Assembly (NCBI GenBank): GCA_001871905.1
Contig: MNUG01000009.1
Location: forward strand, 168,464-232,463
From: Alphaproteobacteria bacterium CG1_02_46_17
GTDB taxonomy: Bacteria > Pseudomonadota > Alphaproteobacteria > Micavibrionales > Micavibrionaceae
Direction of reading: 5' to 3'
DNA length: 64,000 nucleotides
Shown here: positions 42,737 to 52,067 of the stretch, piece after piece
Layout of the letters: every line of letters begins with the position of its first letter
Numbering within the stretch: the stretch's first letter is position 1
Position numbers and translations under genes: made by a program
The notes under the pieces: model-generated
What the model was told of the DNA's origin: nothing
Database searches by the model: none
The model's input: the letters and a program-made list of their open reading frames with translations, nothing else

Positions 42737-43183
42737 ATGACCAGAAAACCCAGAATAGTTGAATCGGATCAAGTCGCAGCCAGAGCTGCCGCGTTTGAAT
42801 ATGTCCGCAAAGCTCATCAGAGCGAAACAGCGGAAGATTATGTCGAGATGATTGCAGATCTGATTGCTGAACGTGGTGAGGCGCGGGTAGTCGATCTGGC
42901 CGAAAATTTTGGCATATCGCACGCCACGGTTAACAAGATTATCGGGCGTTTGAACCGTGAGGGGTTTGTGACCAATCGGCCTTATCGGTCTTTATTCCTG
43001 ACCGAAGAAGGAGAGCGTCTGGCCAAAGAATGCAAGGAGAGACATGATATCGTGTTCCGGTTCCTATGCGCCCTAGGCATTGACGAGCAGACCGCACATC
43101 TGGATGCCGAAGGGGTAGAGCATCATGTCAGCCCCAAGACATTGAGTGCATTCAAACGTTTTTTGAAAAATAACGGCGCTTGA
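42737..43183 (+). CDS. mntR: Manganese-dependent DtxR-family repressor
   Basis: 148 residues. Winged helix at about 33-96 with A-R-V-V-D-L-A-E-N-F-G-I-S-H-A-T-V. Metal-ligand region E-E-G-E-R-L-A-K-E-C-K-E-R-H near 90-103 and H-H near 129-130 correspond to the MntR dimerisation/metal domain. The C-terminal SH3 domain of DtxR/IdeR is absent, as in MntR. Divergent from mntH. Its last 32 bp overlap the end of the convergent dedA. Confidence 0.92.
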   Translation: MTRKPRIVESDQVAARAAAFEYVRKAHQSETAEDYVEMIADLIAERGEARVVDLAENFGISHATVNKIIGRLNREGFVTNRPYRSLFLTEEGERLAKECKERHDIVFRFLCALGIDEQTAHLDAEGVEHHVSPKTLSAFKRFLKNNGA

Positions 43184-43757
43184 TAACCGAGATAATCGCC
43201 GGAGAAGCCACAATCAAAATCAGGATCCCGATAAAGGGTAAAAGATATTTGTCGATGCTGCCATCGGGAATGAGTTCGCCCACAAAATATCCCAGCAGGG
43301 GAATTCCTGCCGCCCAGACTGCCGCGCCCAATGCAGAATAAGCCACAAATAGTTTGTAATCCATGCGGGTCATTCCGGCCATAAATGGAACCAGCGTACG
43401 GGCGAAGTGTATAAAGCGCGAGATGACAACGGTGAACTCACCATATTTTTCGAAAAAATCTTCGCAGGTTTTCAGGTGGTGGTCTTTAACAAGGCGTGAG
43501 GCGTATTTGGTGGTCAGAAGTTTTGTCCCCCAGCGTTTGCCGATTTCATATCCGACCAGATTGCCTAGAAAAGCAGCCAAAAAACATCCCGGTAACATAA
43601 TCCAGAGATTAAAGATGCCTTGTCCGGCTAGAATACCGATCGGAAAGAGCAGGCTGTCGCCGGGCAAAAAAATGCCAAAGAAAAAAGCCCCTTCGCTGAA
43701 CAAAGCTGCCCACGTCCCGATATACCCAATCGTCTTCAAAAATGTGATCATATCCAT
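43152..43757 (-). CDS. DedA-family membrane protein
   Basis: 201 residues, 4-5 membrane segments. Family motifs F-L-P-G-D-S-L-L-F near 30, G-N-L-V-G-Y-E-I-G near 65, and the F-x-R-F-I-H-F-A-R-T-L-V-P-F-M-A-G block near 115-130. DedA/DTT-domain proteins are linked to undecaprenyl phosphate flipping and membrane homeostasis. Overlaps mntR by 32 bp tail to tail. No clear ribosome site before the ATG. Confidence 0.88.
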   Translation of the reverse strand: MDMITFLKTIGYIGTWAALFSEGAFFFGIFLPGDSLLFPIGILAGQGIFNLWIMLPGCFLAAFLGNLVGYEIGKRWGTKLLTTKYASRLVKDHHLKTCEDFFEKYGEFTVVISRFIHFARTLVPFMAGMTRMDYKLFVAYSALGAAVWAAGIPLLGYFVGELIPDGSIDKYLLPFIGILILIVASPAIISVIKRRYFSKNV

Positions 43758-43793
43758 GGGGTATGAGATATATGGAGTTTATATGAATGGCAA

Positions 43794-43825
43794 TATAAAA
43801 AGAGCAGCCTCCAAGGAGGCTGCTC
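43794..43825 (-). terminator. Terminator of the pseudopilin operon
   Basis: GAGCAGCCTCC and GGAGGCTGCTC form an 11-bp stem with a 2-nt loop, followed on the minus strand by TTTTTATATT. 20 bp after the last pseudopilin stop. Confidence 0.88.
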
Positions 43826-43845
43826 AAATTTCTTATGCTAGCATA

Positions 43846-46269
43846 TTAGTTTGCCTGGCATTTGGCATTGTATGTTTTGTAAACGCCTTCTGCTTTCCAA
43901 CATGAGTCTGTTGAACCAAGCTCAGGACATGCAGAGCTTCCAACAACAGCATATGGAGGTGTTGTTACTGGGGAGCTTACAGAAGATGTTCTACAACTGG
44001 TACCACATTGTTTAATACCAGATGGTAGCGAGGCGCTACTATCCACGTATGTGATAGCGGTCCATGAGAAAGACTTGTTTCCACATACAGCAGGAGTTTT
44101 AATGTACTCGGTATCTTTGACACAAACTCCAGCGTCCAATTTATATTTATAAGCCCATACTGCTGGTGTTGATTCTGTATCACAAGCTGTATTACATGTC
44201 GGGGCATGCGGTGTACCAGATATATGTTCTGTGGTTGTATCACACGAGCAACTGCTTGTATCATAGCCAGTGACTTTCCATTTACATTGTCCAGCGGTTG
44301 AGTCAAAGGCCCAAACAGCATCAGCATGACCAGATGTTCCCACTATCAGATCATTACAGTCTTTCCCAGGGTCGGTATTGGGTGCTGTGCCAGCAAGGGT
44401 AGCATCACATGAACATGTGTTTGCAGTTGGGCCCAGTTTCCAATTACAAACAGCATCAGTTTTATCCCACACATGGGTGGTAGTTTTACCACCGCTGTTA
44501 TATCCTGTAGGGCACGTGCCTAAGATATCCCCCGGTTTAGGAGGAGGAGGGTTTCCAGACGTTCCTGTCGTTGGTTCCCCATTTACATCAACAGGGAAGT
44601 AGGCTGCGCAGTTGCAAGGAGCAACTGCAGCCGCACAATTTGTTGAACAGGTTGCTATAGCAAATGAGCAAGTTGTTATACTTGTTGTTGTTTCGTAGCC
44701 ACTCATAGCGCCAGTACATGCAACTGTTGACGGCAGGCTTGTGTTGGTTCCCGTGTATGGTGCTGGGCCTGCCCAAGATGGAGGTATACAGTTGTTTCCA
44801 CAGAAACCGCCCACGTCGGAATAGTATTTCCATATTCCGCCATCGCAACGGAATTTTGCAACTTTTGGATTTGCTGCAAAAGTATAAGGGGTTGTGTCGG
44901 TTAAATTTCTATCCTCGTTGTGGACTCCACTTAAAATAGGAATGGCGTTTGTTTGTGCCTGATTACTATGTTTGGGGTCGAAATTTCCTGATGTATTGCA
45001 GATTTGAACATTTTCTGCATTACAGTTTGTGTACGCCACTGAACAAAGAGGTGCGCCGGTTGTTGCATTTACACCTCTAAAAACTTGTCCGGTAGGGCAT
45101 TGAACCATGACGGGGGCGCATTTTGCCGTGGCATTTGAACCATTTCCTTCAATTCCAATCATATATTCCCCGGGGTTTGTACATTCTATCCCCGTTGATC
45201 CTGAAAAATCCTCAATATCAAAACAATCAGCCCCATTTTGTTGGCAGAATTTATTGGCTTGCAGACTTGTGCCTGTAGTGTCATTTGAGACACGCAACCC
45301 ACCATCCCAAGTTCTTCCAACGCCATTTCCAGCTGGAGTATTAACATTCTGACCAATTTCTATGGTTTCTGATGGTGAAGAGATGCCTGCTCCAAGATTA
45401 TTGGTTGTTAAGGCCTGAATATCATTGGGGGAAGATGATATTCTTTTCCAAGTTGGGTCAAATACGGTGGAAAAATAGTCTATAGTGTCATCAAACTCTG
45501 TCGCTCCTCCGGCAAGTGCTACAAAGCTTGATCTAAAGATCGCATTGGGTGGGGGGGAGGCTAAATCAACACAGTTGTTGGCTTCAAGGCTTGTCCCAAG
45601 TGTTGGGCAGGCTATACTTTGAGCCCCTCCGTTGGTAAATGCTCCAACTTTGTTGGAGCCATGGCTCAATACAACAAAATTCCCGCTCCCAATGGGGCTC
45701 AGAACGCTATTCCCATTTTCATCAATAATGTCAATGCCACCTGACGTTTCCGAGAAGGTACTTTCAACGGCTTGTCTTTCGGTGACGGCATAAAGCAGAC
45801 GAGATCCATAAGCGTCATAAGTTTTTTTCTCATCCATTTGGAGCGCGCGGAAAGGAAGTGCGCCTATTCTTACCGTTGGAGCTATACCAATCCGACTTGC
45901 TTCGCTATTTACGACACATACACCGTCTACGCAGGATCCTGCAGGGATAGCAGGCCCGGCGTTAATACAGTCAGATTCATTCTCTTGCCCATATGTGGAC
46001 AGGTTTCGTGTTGCGGTGAGAGATGATGGGCAGGGGTATCTTCCCTTGACTTCACGAAAAGTCTCAATCTCGGAAATGGCTTCCCTTACATTGTTCTCTG
46101 TTATCTCTATACGTTGTTTCTCCATATATGTACCATAGGCTGTCAGACCTGCTGCAAATACCAAGCCTAGAATAATCATGCTGATAGCCACGGAGATTAG
46201 GCTATAGCCGCTCTCAGGACAGGGTTTTCTTGAAATGAAACAAGTATTTTTCTTAAATAAATTTAACAT
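43846..46269 (-). CDS. Giant pseudopilin with cysteine-rich repeats (third of operon)
   Basis: 807 residues. Prepilin-type N-terminus: basic leader, cleavage after Gly 21 in E-S-G-Y-S-L-I-S, then a 20-residue hydrophobic helix. Position 5 of the mature helix is Ser, not the Glu seen in the two upstream genes, like tip pseudopilins (GspK). Then a R-Y-P-C-P-S-S domain shared with its neighbours and a Cys-rich C-terminal half. Three related modules there start V-W-D-K-T-D-A-V-C-N-W-K, V-W-A-F-D-S-T-A-G-Q-C-K-W-K and V-W-A-Y-K-Y-K-L-D-A-G-V-C and end C-S-C-D. Overlaps the previous stop by 7 bp (ATGTTAA). Probably a surface adhesin or secretion-tip component. Confidence 0.82.
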   Translation of the reverse strand: MLNLFKKNTCFISRKPCPESGYSLISVAISMIILGLVFAAGLTAYGTYMEKQRIEITENNVREAISEIETFREVKGRYPCPSSLTATRNLSTYGQENESDCINAGPAIPAGSCVDGVCVVNSEASRIGIAPTVRIGALPFRALQMDEKKTYDAYGSRLLYAVTERQAVESTFSETSGGIDIIDENGNSVLSPIGSGNFVVLSHGSNKVGAFTNGGAQSIACPTLGTSLEANNCVDLASPPPNAIFRSSFVALAGGATEFDDTIDYFSTVFDPTWKRISSSPNDIQALTTNNLGAGISSPSETIEIGQNVNTPAGNGVGRTWDGGLRVSNDTTGTSLQANKFCQQNGADCFDIEDFSGSTGIECTNPGEYMIGIEGNGSNATAKCAPVMVQCPTGQVFRGVNATTGAPLCSVAYTNCNAENVQICNTSGNFDPKHSNQAQTNAIPILSGVHNEDRNLTDTTPYTFAANPKVAKFRCDGGIWKYYSDVGGFCGNNCIPPSWAGPAPYTGTNTSLPSTVACTGAMSGYETTTSITTCSFAIATCSTNCAAAVAPCNCAAYFPVDVNGEPTTGTSGNPPPPKPGDILGTCPTGYNSGGKTTTHVWDKTDAVCNWKLGPTANTCSCDATLAGTAPNTDPGKDCNDLIVGTSGHADAVWAFDSTAGQCKWKVTGYDTSSCSCDTTTEHISGTPHAPTCNTACDTESTPAVWAYKYKLDAGVCVKDTEYIKTPAVCGNKSFSWTAITYVDSSASLPSGIKQCGTSCRTSSVSSPVTTPPYAVVGSSACPELGSTDSCWKAEGVYKTYNAKCQAN

Positions 46270-47582
46270 TTCGGACTGGTTCCTCCTGAACAATATATGC
46301 ATCCATCTGTTTTAATTCCGGTAACGTAGTATCCAGAGTCACATTCTTTTGGCCCCGTTGGCGCAGGTGGTGCGGAAACTTTGGTGCAGGTGACTTGTCC
46401 GTTCTTGATGGAAGTTATGGCTTCGTAGTGTTGTGAGCAGGTGTTTTTAACAAATACGTTGCCTGATGGGGTGGATTTGAGTGTTGGAGATGTATAGGAG
46501 TACCAGAAGAAATCCAGAGGGAGGCATCCCGTAACTCCAGCTCCACTAGGTTTACAGTATGCGTTGGCCAAAATGGATGGCGTCGATAATGTACCGTTAA
46601 CATCAAGTTTTGCTTGCGGGGAGGTCGTTAAAATGCCTACATTTCCCGCATTGTGGTTTTTGATGCTTGCTGTAGTTGTTCCTGTAGATGTATTCAAGAT
46701 ATATCCCCACAAATCCCCAGTGGGGATTTTATTGAAATAAATTAAGTCATCATATCGTGATGCTGTATTCGCATCATAGTTTCCTAATGCTGATGCAAAA
46801 GTACCATCCTGATCACAATTTTCCCCTTCCGTCGTTGTTGTGTCACAAGGTAGAGATATTGCACCAGAAATTGTAAATGCCCCAATCTGGTTAGGACCTG
46901 GTGAAAAAACCAGAAACTGGGCATCACCATTCATTCCACTGGTATCATTTCCAAATTCATCTTTTGCATCGATGACTCCATAGCTGTAGTCGTTGATAAG
47001 GCCATTTTCTATTCTGTTCAAGTTGGTATGTGATGCGCTTGTTAGATTTTGTGATATCGCATAATAAAGCATGTTTCCCCATGCGTCTCTGGCGACATCA
47101 TCAATCCCCACTGTGCCTTCCTGTTTTGCAGCCAGTGTTGCAAAGGGAACCCCCCCAATCAGGATAGGGTCGTTAAACCCGTCGCCATCCATGTCTCTTG
47201 TCCCCTCCACGCGGCAGATACCCCCGCCGTTAATGCATGTGTTGAGTGGTATGGCAAGGGCGACTGCGGCGAAAGAACTTGATCCACAAAAATCGATCCC
47301 CATATCAGTATTTCCAAGTCCTTTGGAAAGATCAGAAGGACAAGGATATACCCCCCTTGAGCTATAATAGGTTGCGAGTCTGCTGTTTGCGTCTGCGAGG
47401 ACTTCTTTTGATGTTACGATTTTCTTTTCTTCGATATATCTGGAATATAGAGAGAGCAACGGAGTTACCATGATTGCAAAGATCAGGATAACAATTGACA
47501 GCTCAATCAAAGTGAAACCTTGCTCGCGCGACCTATCGTTGTAGGCAATCTTTTGTGTTTTGCGATCTTCGTTTTTTGTCAT
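46263..47582 (-). CDS. Large pseudopilin with tail-fibre-like motif (second of operon)
   Basis: 439 residues. Classic prepilin signal: cleavage after Gly 22 in Q-G-F-T-L-I-E-L, with Glu 27 at mature position 5. The head has Y-P-C-P-S-D-L, then F-L-V-F-S-P-G-P-N-Q-I-G-A-F-T and N-C-D-Q-D-G-T-F shared with the first gene. Near residue 345 stands N-V-G-I-L-T-T-S-P-Q-A-K-L-D-V-N-G, the motif otherwise typical of phage tail fibres and large adhesins. It ends in G-Y-Y-V-T-G-I-K-T-D-G-C-I-Y-C. GGGATAAC precedes the ATG, 7 bp after the upstream stop; the open frame upstream of it is not used. Confidence 0.85.
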   Translation of the reverse strand: MTKNEDRKTQKIAYNDRSREQGFTLIELSIVILIFAIMVTPLLSLYSRYIEEKKIVTSKEVLADANSRLATYYSSRGVYPCPSDLSKGLGNTDMGIDFCGSSSFAAVALAIPLNTCINGGGICRVEGTRDMDGDGFNDPILIGGVPFATLAAKQEGTVGIDDVARDAWGNMLYYAISQNLTSASHTNLNRIENGLINDYSYGVIDAKDEFGNDTSGMNGDAQFLVFSPGPNQIGAFTISGAISLPCDTTTTEGENCDQDGTFASALGNYDANTASRYDDLIYFNKIPTGDLWGYILNTSTGTTTASIKNHNAGNVGILTTSPQAKLDVNGTLSTPSILANAYCKPSGAGVTGCLPLDFFWYSYTSPTLKSTPSGNVFVKNTCSQHYEAITSIKNGQVTCTKVSAPPAPTGPKECDSGYYVTGIKTDGCIYCSGGTSPKC

Positions 47583-47589
47583 GTTATCC

Positions 47590-49092
47590 CTAATAGCATG
47601 AGGCGGCATCTGAACAACAGAATGTGCCGTCCGAGTTAATTCCTTTTGCGTAGTACCCTGATCCACAAGAAGAAGTACCGAGAGTGCCGGCACTTGAGAA
47701 GTATGTCGTATAAGCGCACAACTCTTCACCTGTACCCATCCCACGCATAGCCATATTTGACCGACAAAGAATACCTCCTCCATTATTGCGGAAAATGTTT
47801 GTTGATGAGGGAGCTATTGCTGAGTTTCCTACAGGTGTTGTTCCCGCTCCTGTAGTTGGTATTCCTCCAACTGTGCGCGGTGCGAACATTCCATACGGAA
47901 TGGGAACAGCCAAATTTGAAGTACAGCCCGTTGGTGAGTTGTCATAGCATAATCTGTTGGTATTCACCTGATTTGCTCTGACTGATCCCTCAACATCAAC
48001 CTTTGTACGAGGGAGAGATTTGCAATTTGTTGCTAAACAAGAGCTGTCGCAATTGGTTTTTGCGGCGGCACAACTGGCTAGACATGCGGCGTTACCGCCG
48101 CATGAGAAATCACAAGCCGCCTTTGCTGATGCACAGATGGGTGTGCACTCAGTGGCGCATGTCGCTGGAGCAGATGTAGGGAAGGCTCCAATTTTTGTAT
48201 TCTGGGCATTGGTGTTTGCTATATCGATCTGACCAGGTGTTGTGGCTGTCAACCTAGTCCATATACCCGCGTCAGTTGAATCTGTATAATAAACAAAATC
48301 GTCAAAATGTGATGCATTATTCCCATCAAAGATTTGTGTCAGCTTTTCTACCGAGGAGAGATCCTGGTTTGATCGGAATGTTCCGTCTCTATCGCAGTTT
48401 TCCTGATCTGTCCCTGAAGTGGCAGTACAGGCCGCTATCTCGGTTCCACCAACTCCAAAGGCGCCTTTTCTATCAGGGCCAGCACTGGTCAAGAAGTAGT
48501 GTGCGCGTTGCTCCCCTACGGAGAATGCATTATTTCCATCTTTATCCAGAACTTCTATGGCTCCCCAGTTATCGCTACTTCCCATAGATGTCATGTTTCC
48601 AGTGACAGCATAGGTGAATTTGCCTCCCCAAGGATCTAATGTGTTGTCATATCGTATCCCCAATGTTGCAAAAGGAACATCTCCGATTAAAACAGGGTCT
48701 GGTGCGGCGTCCACGTCAGCAGATGTATCTGCTGATCCTATTGTGGTTACACAAACATCTCCAGCGGCTGCCGCCCCTGAAGAACACAATGTTGTTACAG
48801 GACCTGTTACTTCCCTGCCAAAGGTTGCACTACCCATTGCTGCGTTTCGTGGGGCGGGAAGAGGATATCTTCCGTAGCGATACATATATCTGTATAGGGC
48901 AGTTTTGACTGTTTCAACTTTTGATCTTGATTCAAGGCGCACCTGTTCGACGGCGTACATATTATATGTTTGCAGCACCGCGGACATCAGCAAGCCAATG
49001 ACAATCAACGCGATTGCGACTTCGATCAGCGAGAAACCGCCGGAAGAGTTTTTGCGACATCGTGATCGTGAATTTTTGTTTTTTGTTACCAT
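47590..49092 (-). CDS. Large pseudopilin (first of operon)
   Basis: 500 residues. Cleavage expected after Gly 19 in S-G-G-F-S-L-I-E-V, Glu 24 at mature position 5. The head contains R-Y-P-L-P-A-P-R, F-L-T-S-A-G-P-D-R-K-G-A-F and N-C-D-R-D-G-T-F. A Cys-rich insert (C-A-T-E-C-T-P-I-C-A ... C-D-S-S-C) is followed by T-K-V-D-V-E-G-S-V-R-A-N and a tail G-Y-Y-A-K-G-I-N-S-D-G like the second gene. ATG 49092 is preferred over a GTG six codons earlier; GGGGAATT lies upstream. A strong extended -10 promoter sits immediately before the gene. Confidence 0.85.
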   Translation of the reverse strand: MVTKNKNSRSRCRKNSSGGFSLIEVAIALIVIGLLMSAVLQTYNMYAVEQVRLESRSKVETVKTALYRYMYRYGRYPLPAPRNAAMGSATFGREVTGPVTTLCSSGAAAAGDVCVTTIGSADTSADVDAAPDPVLIGDVPFATLGIRYDNTLDPWGGKFTYAVTGNMTSMGSSDNWGAIEVLDKDGNNAFSVGEQRAHYFLTSAGPDRKGAFGVGGTEIAACTATSGTDQENCDRDGTFRSNQDLSSVEKLTQIFDGNNASHFDDFVYYTDSTDAGIWTRLTATTPGQIDIANTNAQNTKIGAFPTSAPATCATECTPICASAKAACDFSCGGNAACLASCAAAKTNCDSSCLATNCKSLPRTKVDVEGSVRANQVNTNRLCYDNSPTGCTSNLAVPIPYGMFAPRTVGGIPTTGAGTTPVGNSAIAPSSTNIFRNNGGGILCRSNMAMRGMGTGEELCAYTTYFSSAGTLGTSSCGSGYYAKGINSDGTFCCSDAASCY

Positions 49093-49108
49093 TGCACCAT
49101 AATTCCCC

Positions 49109-49132
49109 ACACTATATTATAGCACATAGTGT
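49109..49132 (-). promoter_or_regulatory. Extended -10 promoter and inverted repeat of the pseudopilin operon
   Basis: Minus strand TGCTATAAT is an extended -10 (TGn-TATAAT; TATAAT at 49121-49116). It lies inside the inverted repeat ACACTAT ... ATAGTGT (49132-49126 and 49115-49109). Transcription would start about 17 nt before the ATG. The repeat arms flank the -10 and could bind a regulator. Confidence 0.6.
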
Positions 49133-49239
49133 TAAAATTAGGATAATTTGTAGGGACTTTCCACATACTTTCTGTGGGCAATCTGTCTTTTATTTCAATA
49201 AGATGAAAGTGTCGGTGTTTTGGGGTGTGGAAGAGGGGG

Positions 49240-50256
49240 TTAGCTCTTCCGGTTCAGTGCGAAGAGGGCTAGATCCATGAGGGTAGATTTCAGGTCTGAT
49301 TCTGGAAGGCAATTCAGTGCGTTACGGGCAAGTTGTGCGTGATTTTGGGCCAATTCAAAAGTTTTCTGATCGGCGCCTGAACTGCGGATCAGGTTTTGCG
49401 CGTGTTCAAGGTCGTCTTGTGTGAAGTCTTTTTGTTCTAAGGTTCTGATCCAGAATTTTTGATCGGTTTCGGTTCTTGCGGCTTCTATCGCATAGATAAC
49501 TGGCGCGGTCATTTTACCTTCTTTGAAGTCGTCTCCGATGGATTTTCCGAGTTCTGCCGCACTTGATTGATAATCCAGTACATCGTCGGCGATCTGGAAG
49601 GCCATGCCGACATGGTGTCCGTAATCGCGTAAGGATTGGCGAGTCTCGGGGGATTGTCCAGTGATAACGGGGCCGATTTCACAAGCCGCCGCAAACAGGG
49701 CCGCGGTTTTGGCGGCGATGACTTGTAAATATTGGTTAATATTTGTATTCAGCGCGTTCTGGATCGAGAGTTGCAGCACTTCGCCTTCGGCGATCACGGC
49801 GGATGCTTTGGACAAGATCCCCAAAACGTCAATTGAGCCGTCTTCGACCATTAATTCAAAAGATTTCGAGAACAGGAAATCCCCGACCAGTACGCTGGAT
49901 TGGTTGCCAAAAAGGGCATTGGCCGAGGCTTGGCCACGGCGCTGATCGCTTTCATCGACCACATCATCATGCAGCAAGGTGGCGGTATGGATAAATTCAA
50001 CGGCGGCAGCCAGACGGAACGGGCGGTCAGTTTTTTCATCAAAAAGGCGGGTCGAAGCCAGTGTCATCAAAGGGCGAATACGTTTTCCGCCTGCTGCGAT
50101 CAGATAGCCTGCCAGTTGTGGAATGAGCGGGACTTCAGAGACCATGCGTTCAAGAATGAGAGCATTGACCGATTTCATATCGGGCGCAAGGGATACCGCC
50201 AGATCTTCCAATGGGTTGGAAGGGAGAACTTTCTTTGCTGGAGCCGCTTTAATCAT
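49240..50256 (-). CDS. ispB: Long-chain polyprenyl diphosphate synthase
   Basis: 338 residues from ATG 50256; the frame is open 22 codons further. First aspartate motif L-L-H-D-D-V-V-D near 93-100, second F-Q-I-A-D-D-V-L-D-Y near 220, with G-G-K-R-I-R-P near 56. Makes the all-trans isoprenoid side chain of ubiquinone; octa- versus decaprenyl length is not readable by eye. Divergent from the Rsm22-like gene, 64 bp apart. Confidence 0.9.
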   Translation of the reverse strand: MIKAAPAKKVLPSNPLEDLAVSLAPDMKSVNALILERMVSEVPLIPQLAGYLIAAGGKRIRPLMTLASTRLFDEKTDRPFRLAAAVEFIHTATLLHDDVVDESDQRRGQASANALFGNQSSVLVGDFLFSKSFELMVEDGSIDVLGILSKASAVIAEGEVLQLSIQNALNTNINQYLQVIAAKTAALFAAACEIGPVITGQSPETRQSLRDYGHHVGMAFQIADDVLDYQSSAAELGKSIGDDFKEGKMTAPVIYAIEAARTETDQKFWIRTLEQKDFTQDDLEHAQNLIRSSGADQKTFELAQNHAQLARNALNCLPESDLKSTLMDLALFALNRKS

Positions 50257-50320
50257 GGGCAAGAGATATATCTTAATTCTGGGGCATTGCCAAGAGATTG
50301 TCGTAACGCTACAAACAGGC

Positions 50321-51310
50321 ATGGCAACTCAATTTCCACACGCTTTGCGCGCTTGCATCGAAGACGCTGTCCAGCAAAACGGGCGCGTTGCAACCATTAT
50401 GGGGGCTGCGGCGCAGATGTCCGAGCGATATCGCCGGATTGAGGGCAAGGGGAATAATCGCCATTTTCAATTAAAAACTCCGGATGAAGCACTTGCCTAT
50501 CTGGTGGCGCGGTTGCCCGCGACTTTTTCAGCCAATATGCGCGTTCTGGAACTGGTGCGGGATTTGGTGCCGGACTTTGCGCCTGCTTCGGTTCTGGATG
50601 TCGGGGCAGGGCCCGGAACGGCCAGTTTTGCGGCGTCGCAACTTTGGGATTTTCAAAATCTGACGTTGGTTGAGCCAAACCCGCATTTGAAGGAAGTTGG
50701 AACAAGGTTCATCACACCGGAAATTGATGCCGATATTTCGTGGTTGTCTTCCGGATTGGAAAAAACTTTGCCTGAGGGAAGCTTTGATCTGGTTCTGGCA
50801 TCTTATGTTCTCAATGAATTAAATTCATCCCATTGGAGTGATGCGATCAGGAATTTATGGGCGCGGTGTTCGGGAACTTTGGTGATTGTTGAAACAGGAA
50901 CGCCGCTCGGCTTTTCTGTGATCGAGCGGGTGCGGAGTTTATTGCCAAGGTTAGACGGCGCCCATCTGGCGGGGCCATGTCCGCAAGATGGCGTATGTCC
51001 GTTGAGCATCGAGGAAAACAGATGGTGTCATTTTTCGGTTCGGGTCGAGCGCAGTAAAATGCACAAGAGTTTGAAGTCGGGATCGACGTTGGGATATGAA
51101 GACGAAAAATTTTCGTGGATTGCGTTGAGCCGCGCGCCAGTCAAGCGCCCGACTTGCCGGATTATCGGACATCCCTCGACGGCACGCGTGACGGCGTTGC
51201 AGGTTTGTACCAAAGAAGGACAAGCCCAGACAATGGAGTTTGCGAAATCTTCCCCCTTATATAAAGTCACCAAGAAACTGGAATGGGGTGATGGGTTCGA
51301 TCATGAATAA
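50321..51310 (+). CDS. Rsm22-family small-ribosomal-subunit methyltransferase-like protein
   Basis: 329 residues from the ATG at 50321. SAM-binding motif V-L-D-V-G-A-G-P-G-T near 92; post-motif L-A-S-Y-V-L-N-E-L near 160; and the Cys cluster G-P-C-P-Q-D-G-V-C-P-L ... R-W-C-H-F-S-V-R near 220-240 that is diagnostic of Rsm22 and may bind a metal centre. In mitochondria Rsm22 is needed for small-subunit assembly; the bacterial role is less clear. Its stop overlaps the next gene's ATG region by 8 bp. Earlier in-frame starts fall inside the divergent ispB. Confidence 0.85.
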   Translation: MATQFPHALRACIEDAVQQNGRVATIMGAAAQMSERYRRIEGKGNNRHFQLKTPDEALAYLVARLPATFSANMRVLELVRDLVPDFAPASVLDVGAGPGTASFAASQLWDFQNLTLVEPNPHLKEVGTRFITPEIDADISWLSSGLEKTLPEGSFDLVLASYVLNELNSSHWSDAIRNLWARCSGTLVIVETGTPLGFSVIERVRSLLPRLDGAHLAGPCPQDGVCPLSIEENRWCHFSVRVERSKMHKSLKSGSTLGYEDEKFSWIALSRAPVKRPTCRIIGHPSTARVTALQVCTKEGQAQTMEFAKSSPLYKVTKKLEWGDGFDHE

Positions 51311-52040
51311 CGTTATCGAGATTCAGGTATTGGATAAATGCGTGCGCTTGCTTCAACCCGCAGACGGAGCCTTTCGAACGTCACTGGATAGTGTGATGCT
51401 GGCGGCGGCTTGCCCCGCGAAAAAGGGAGACTATGTGCTTGATCTGGGGTGCGGCGTAGGCGGTGCGAGTTTTTGTCTGACCTATCGTTGTCCAGATATA
51501 CGATTGAGTGGCGTTGAGTGGGAGCAGGTCTATTTCGATCTGGCGCAACAAAATGCGGCGCTTAACTGTGTGTCGGATCGAATGGAATTTTATTGTTGTG
51601 ATATTCGTGATTTCGAAGGACCGCAAAAACCACTTTACGATCAAGTGATGGTGAATCCTCCGTTTCGCGAGGCGGGAGATCATACCCCGTCCCCTCACGC
51701 GCTGCGTGCCAAGGCGCACGGCCATCAAGACGAAGAATTGTCATTGGAAGACTGGATCAAAGTTGCGCATCGTCTGGTTAAAAATGGGGGCGGGGTGACA
51801 ATTATTTATCCGGCGTCTGGTACGGACAGGATTATTCGCGGGATGGGGAAGATGTTCGGTGCGGTTGAGATTATTCCGTTGTGGCCTCGCGCTGGTGTCG
51901 AGGCCAAACGCGTGATTATCCGCGCGATCAAAGACCGTAAAACACCTGCCCGTATTCATGCGGGGCTGGTGTTACATGAAGAGGATGGATGTTATACAAA
52001 AGAGGCGGATGCTGTTTTAAGGGCCGGGGCTGGGATATAG
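51303..52040 (+). CDS. TrmN6-like N6-adenine methyltransferase
   Basis: 245 residues. SAM motif V-L-D-L-G-C-G-V-G-G-A-S near 42; catalytic N-P-P-F near 117 in M-V-N-P-P-F-R-E. Same type as tRNA1(Val) A37 N6-methyltransferase (TrmN6/YfiC). The early G-A-F-R-T-S-L-D-S-V-M-L-A-A block (near 22-35) is also family-typical. ATG 51303 overlaps the Rsm22-like stop, implying coupling of two translation-related methyltransferases. Confidence 0.85.
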   Translation: MNNVIEIQVLDKCVRLLQPADGAFRTSLDSVMLAAACPAKKGDYVLDLGCGVGGASFCLTYRCPDIRLSGVEWEQVYFDLAQQNAALNCVSDRMEFYCCDIRDFEGPQKPLYDQVMVNPPFREAGDHTPSPHALRAKAHGHQDEELSLEDWIKVAHRLVKNGGGVTIIYPASGTDRIIRGMGKMFGAVEIIPLWPRAGVEAKRVIIRAIKDRKTPARIHAGLVLHEEDGCYTKEADAVLRAGAGI

Positions 52041-52067
52041 AGATATGTTCTTGATCCAGGGATCAAT

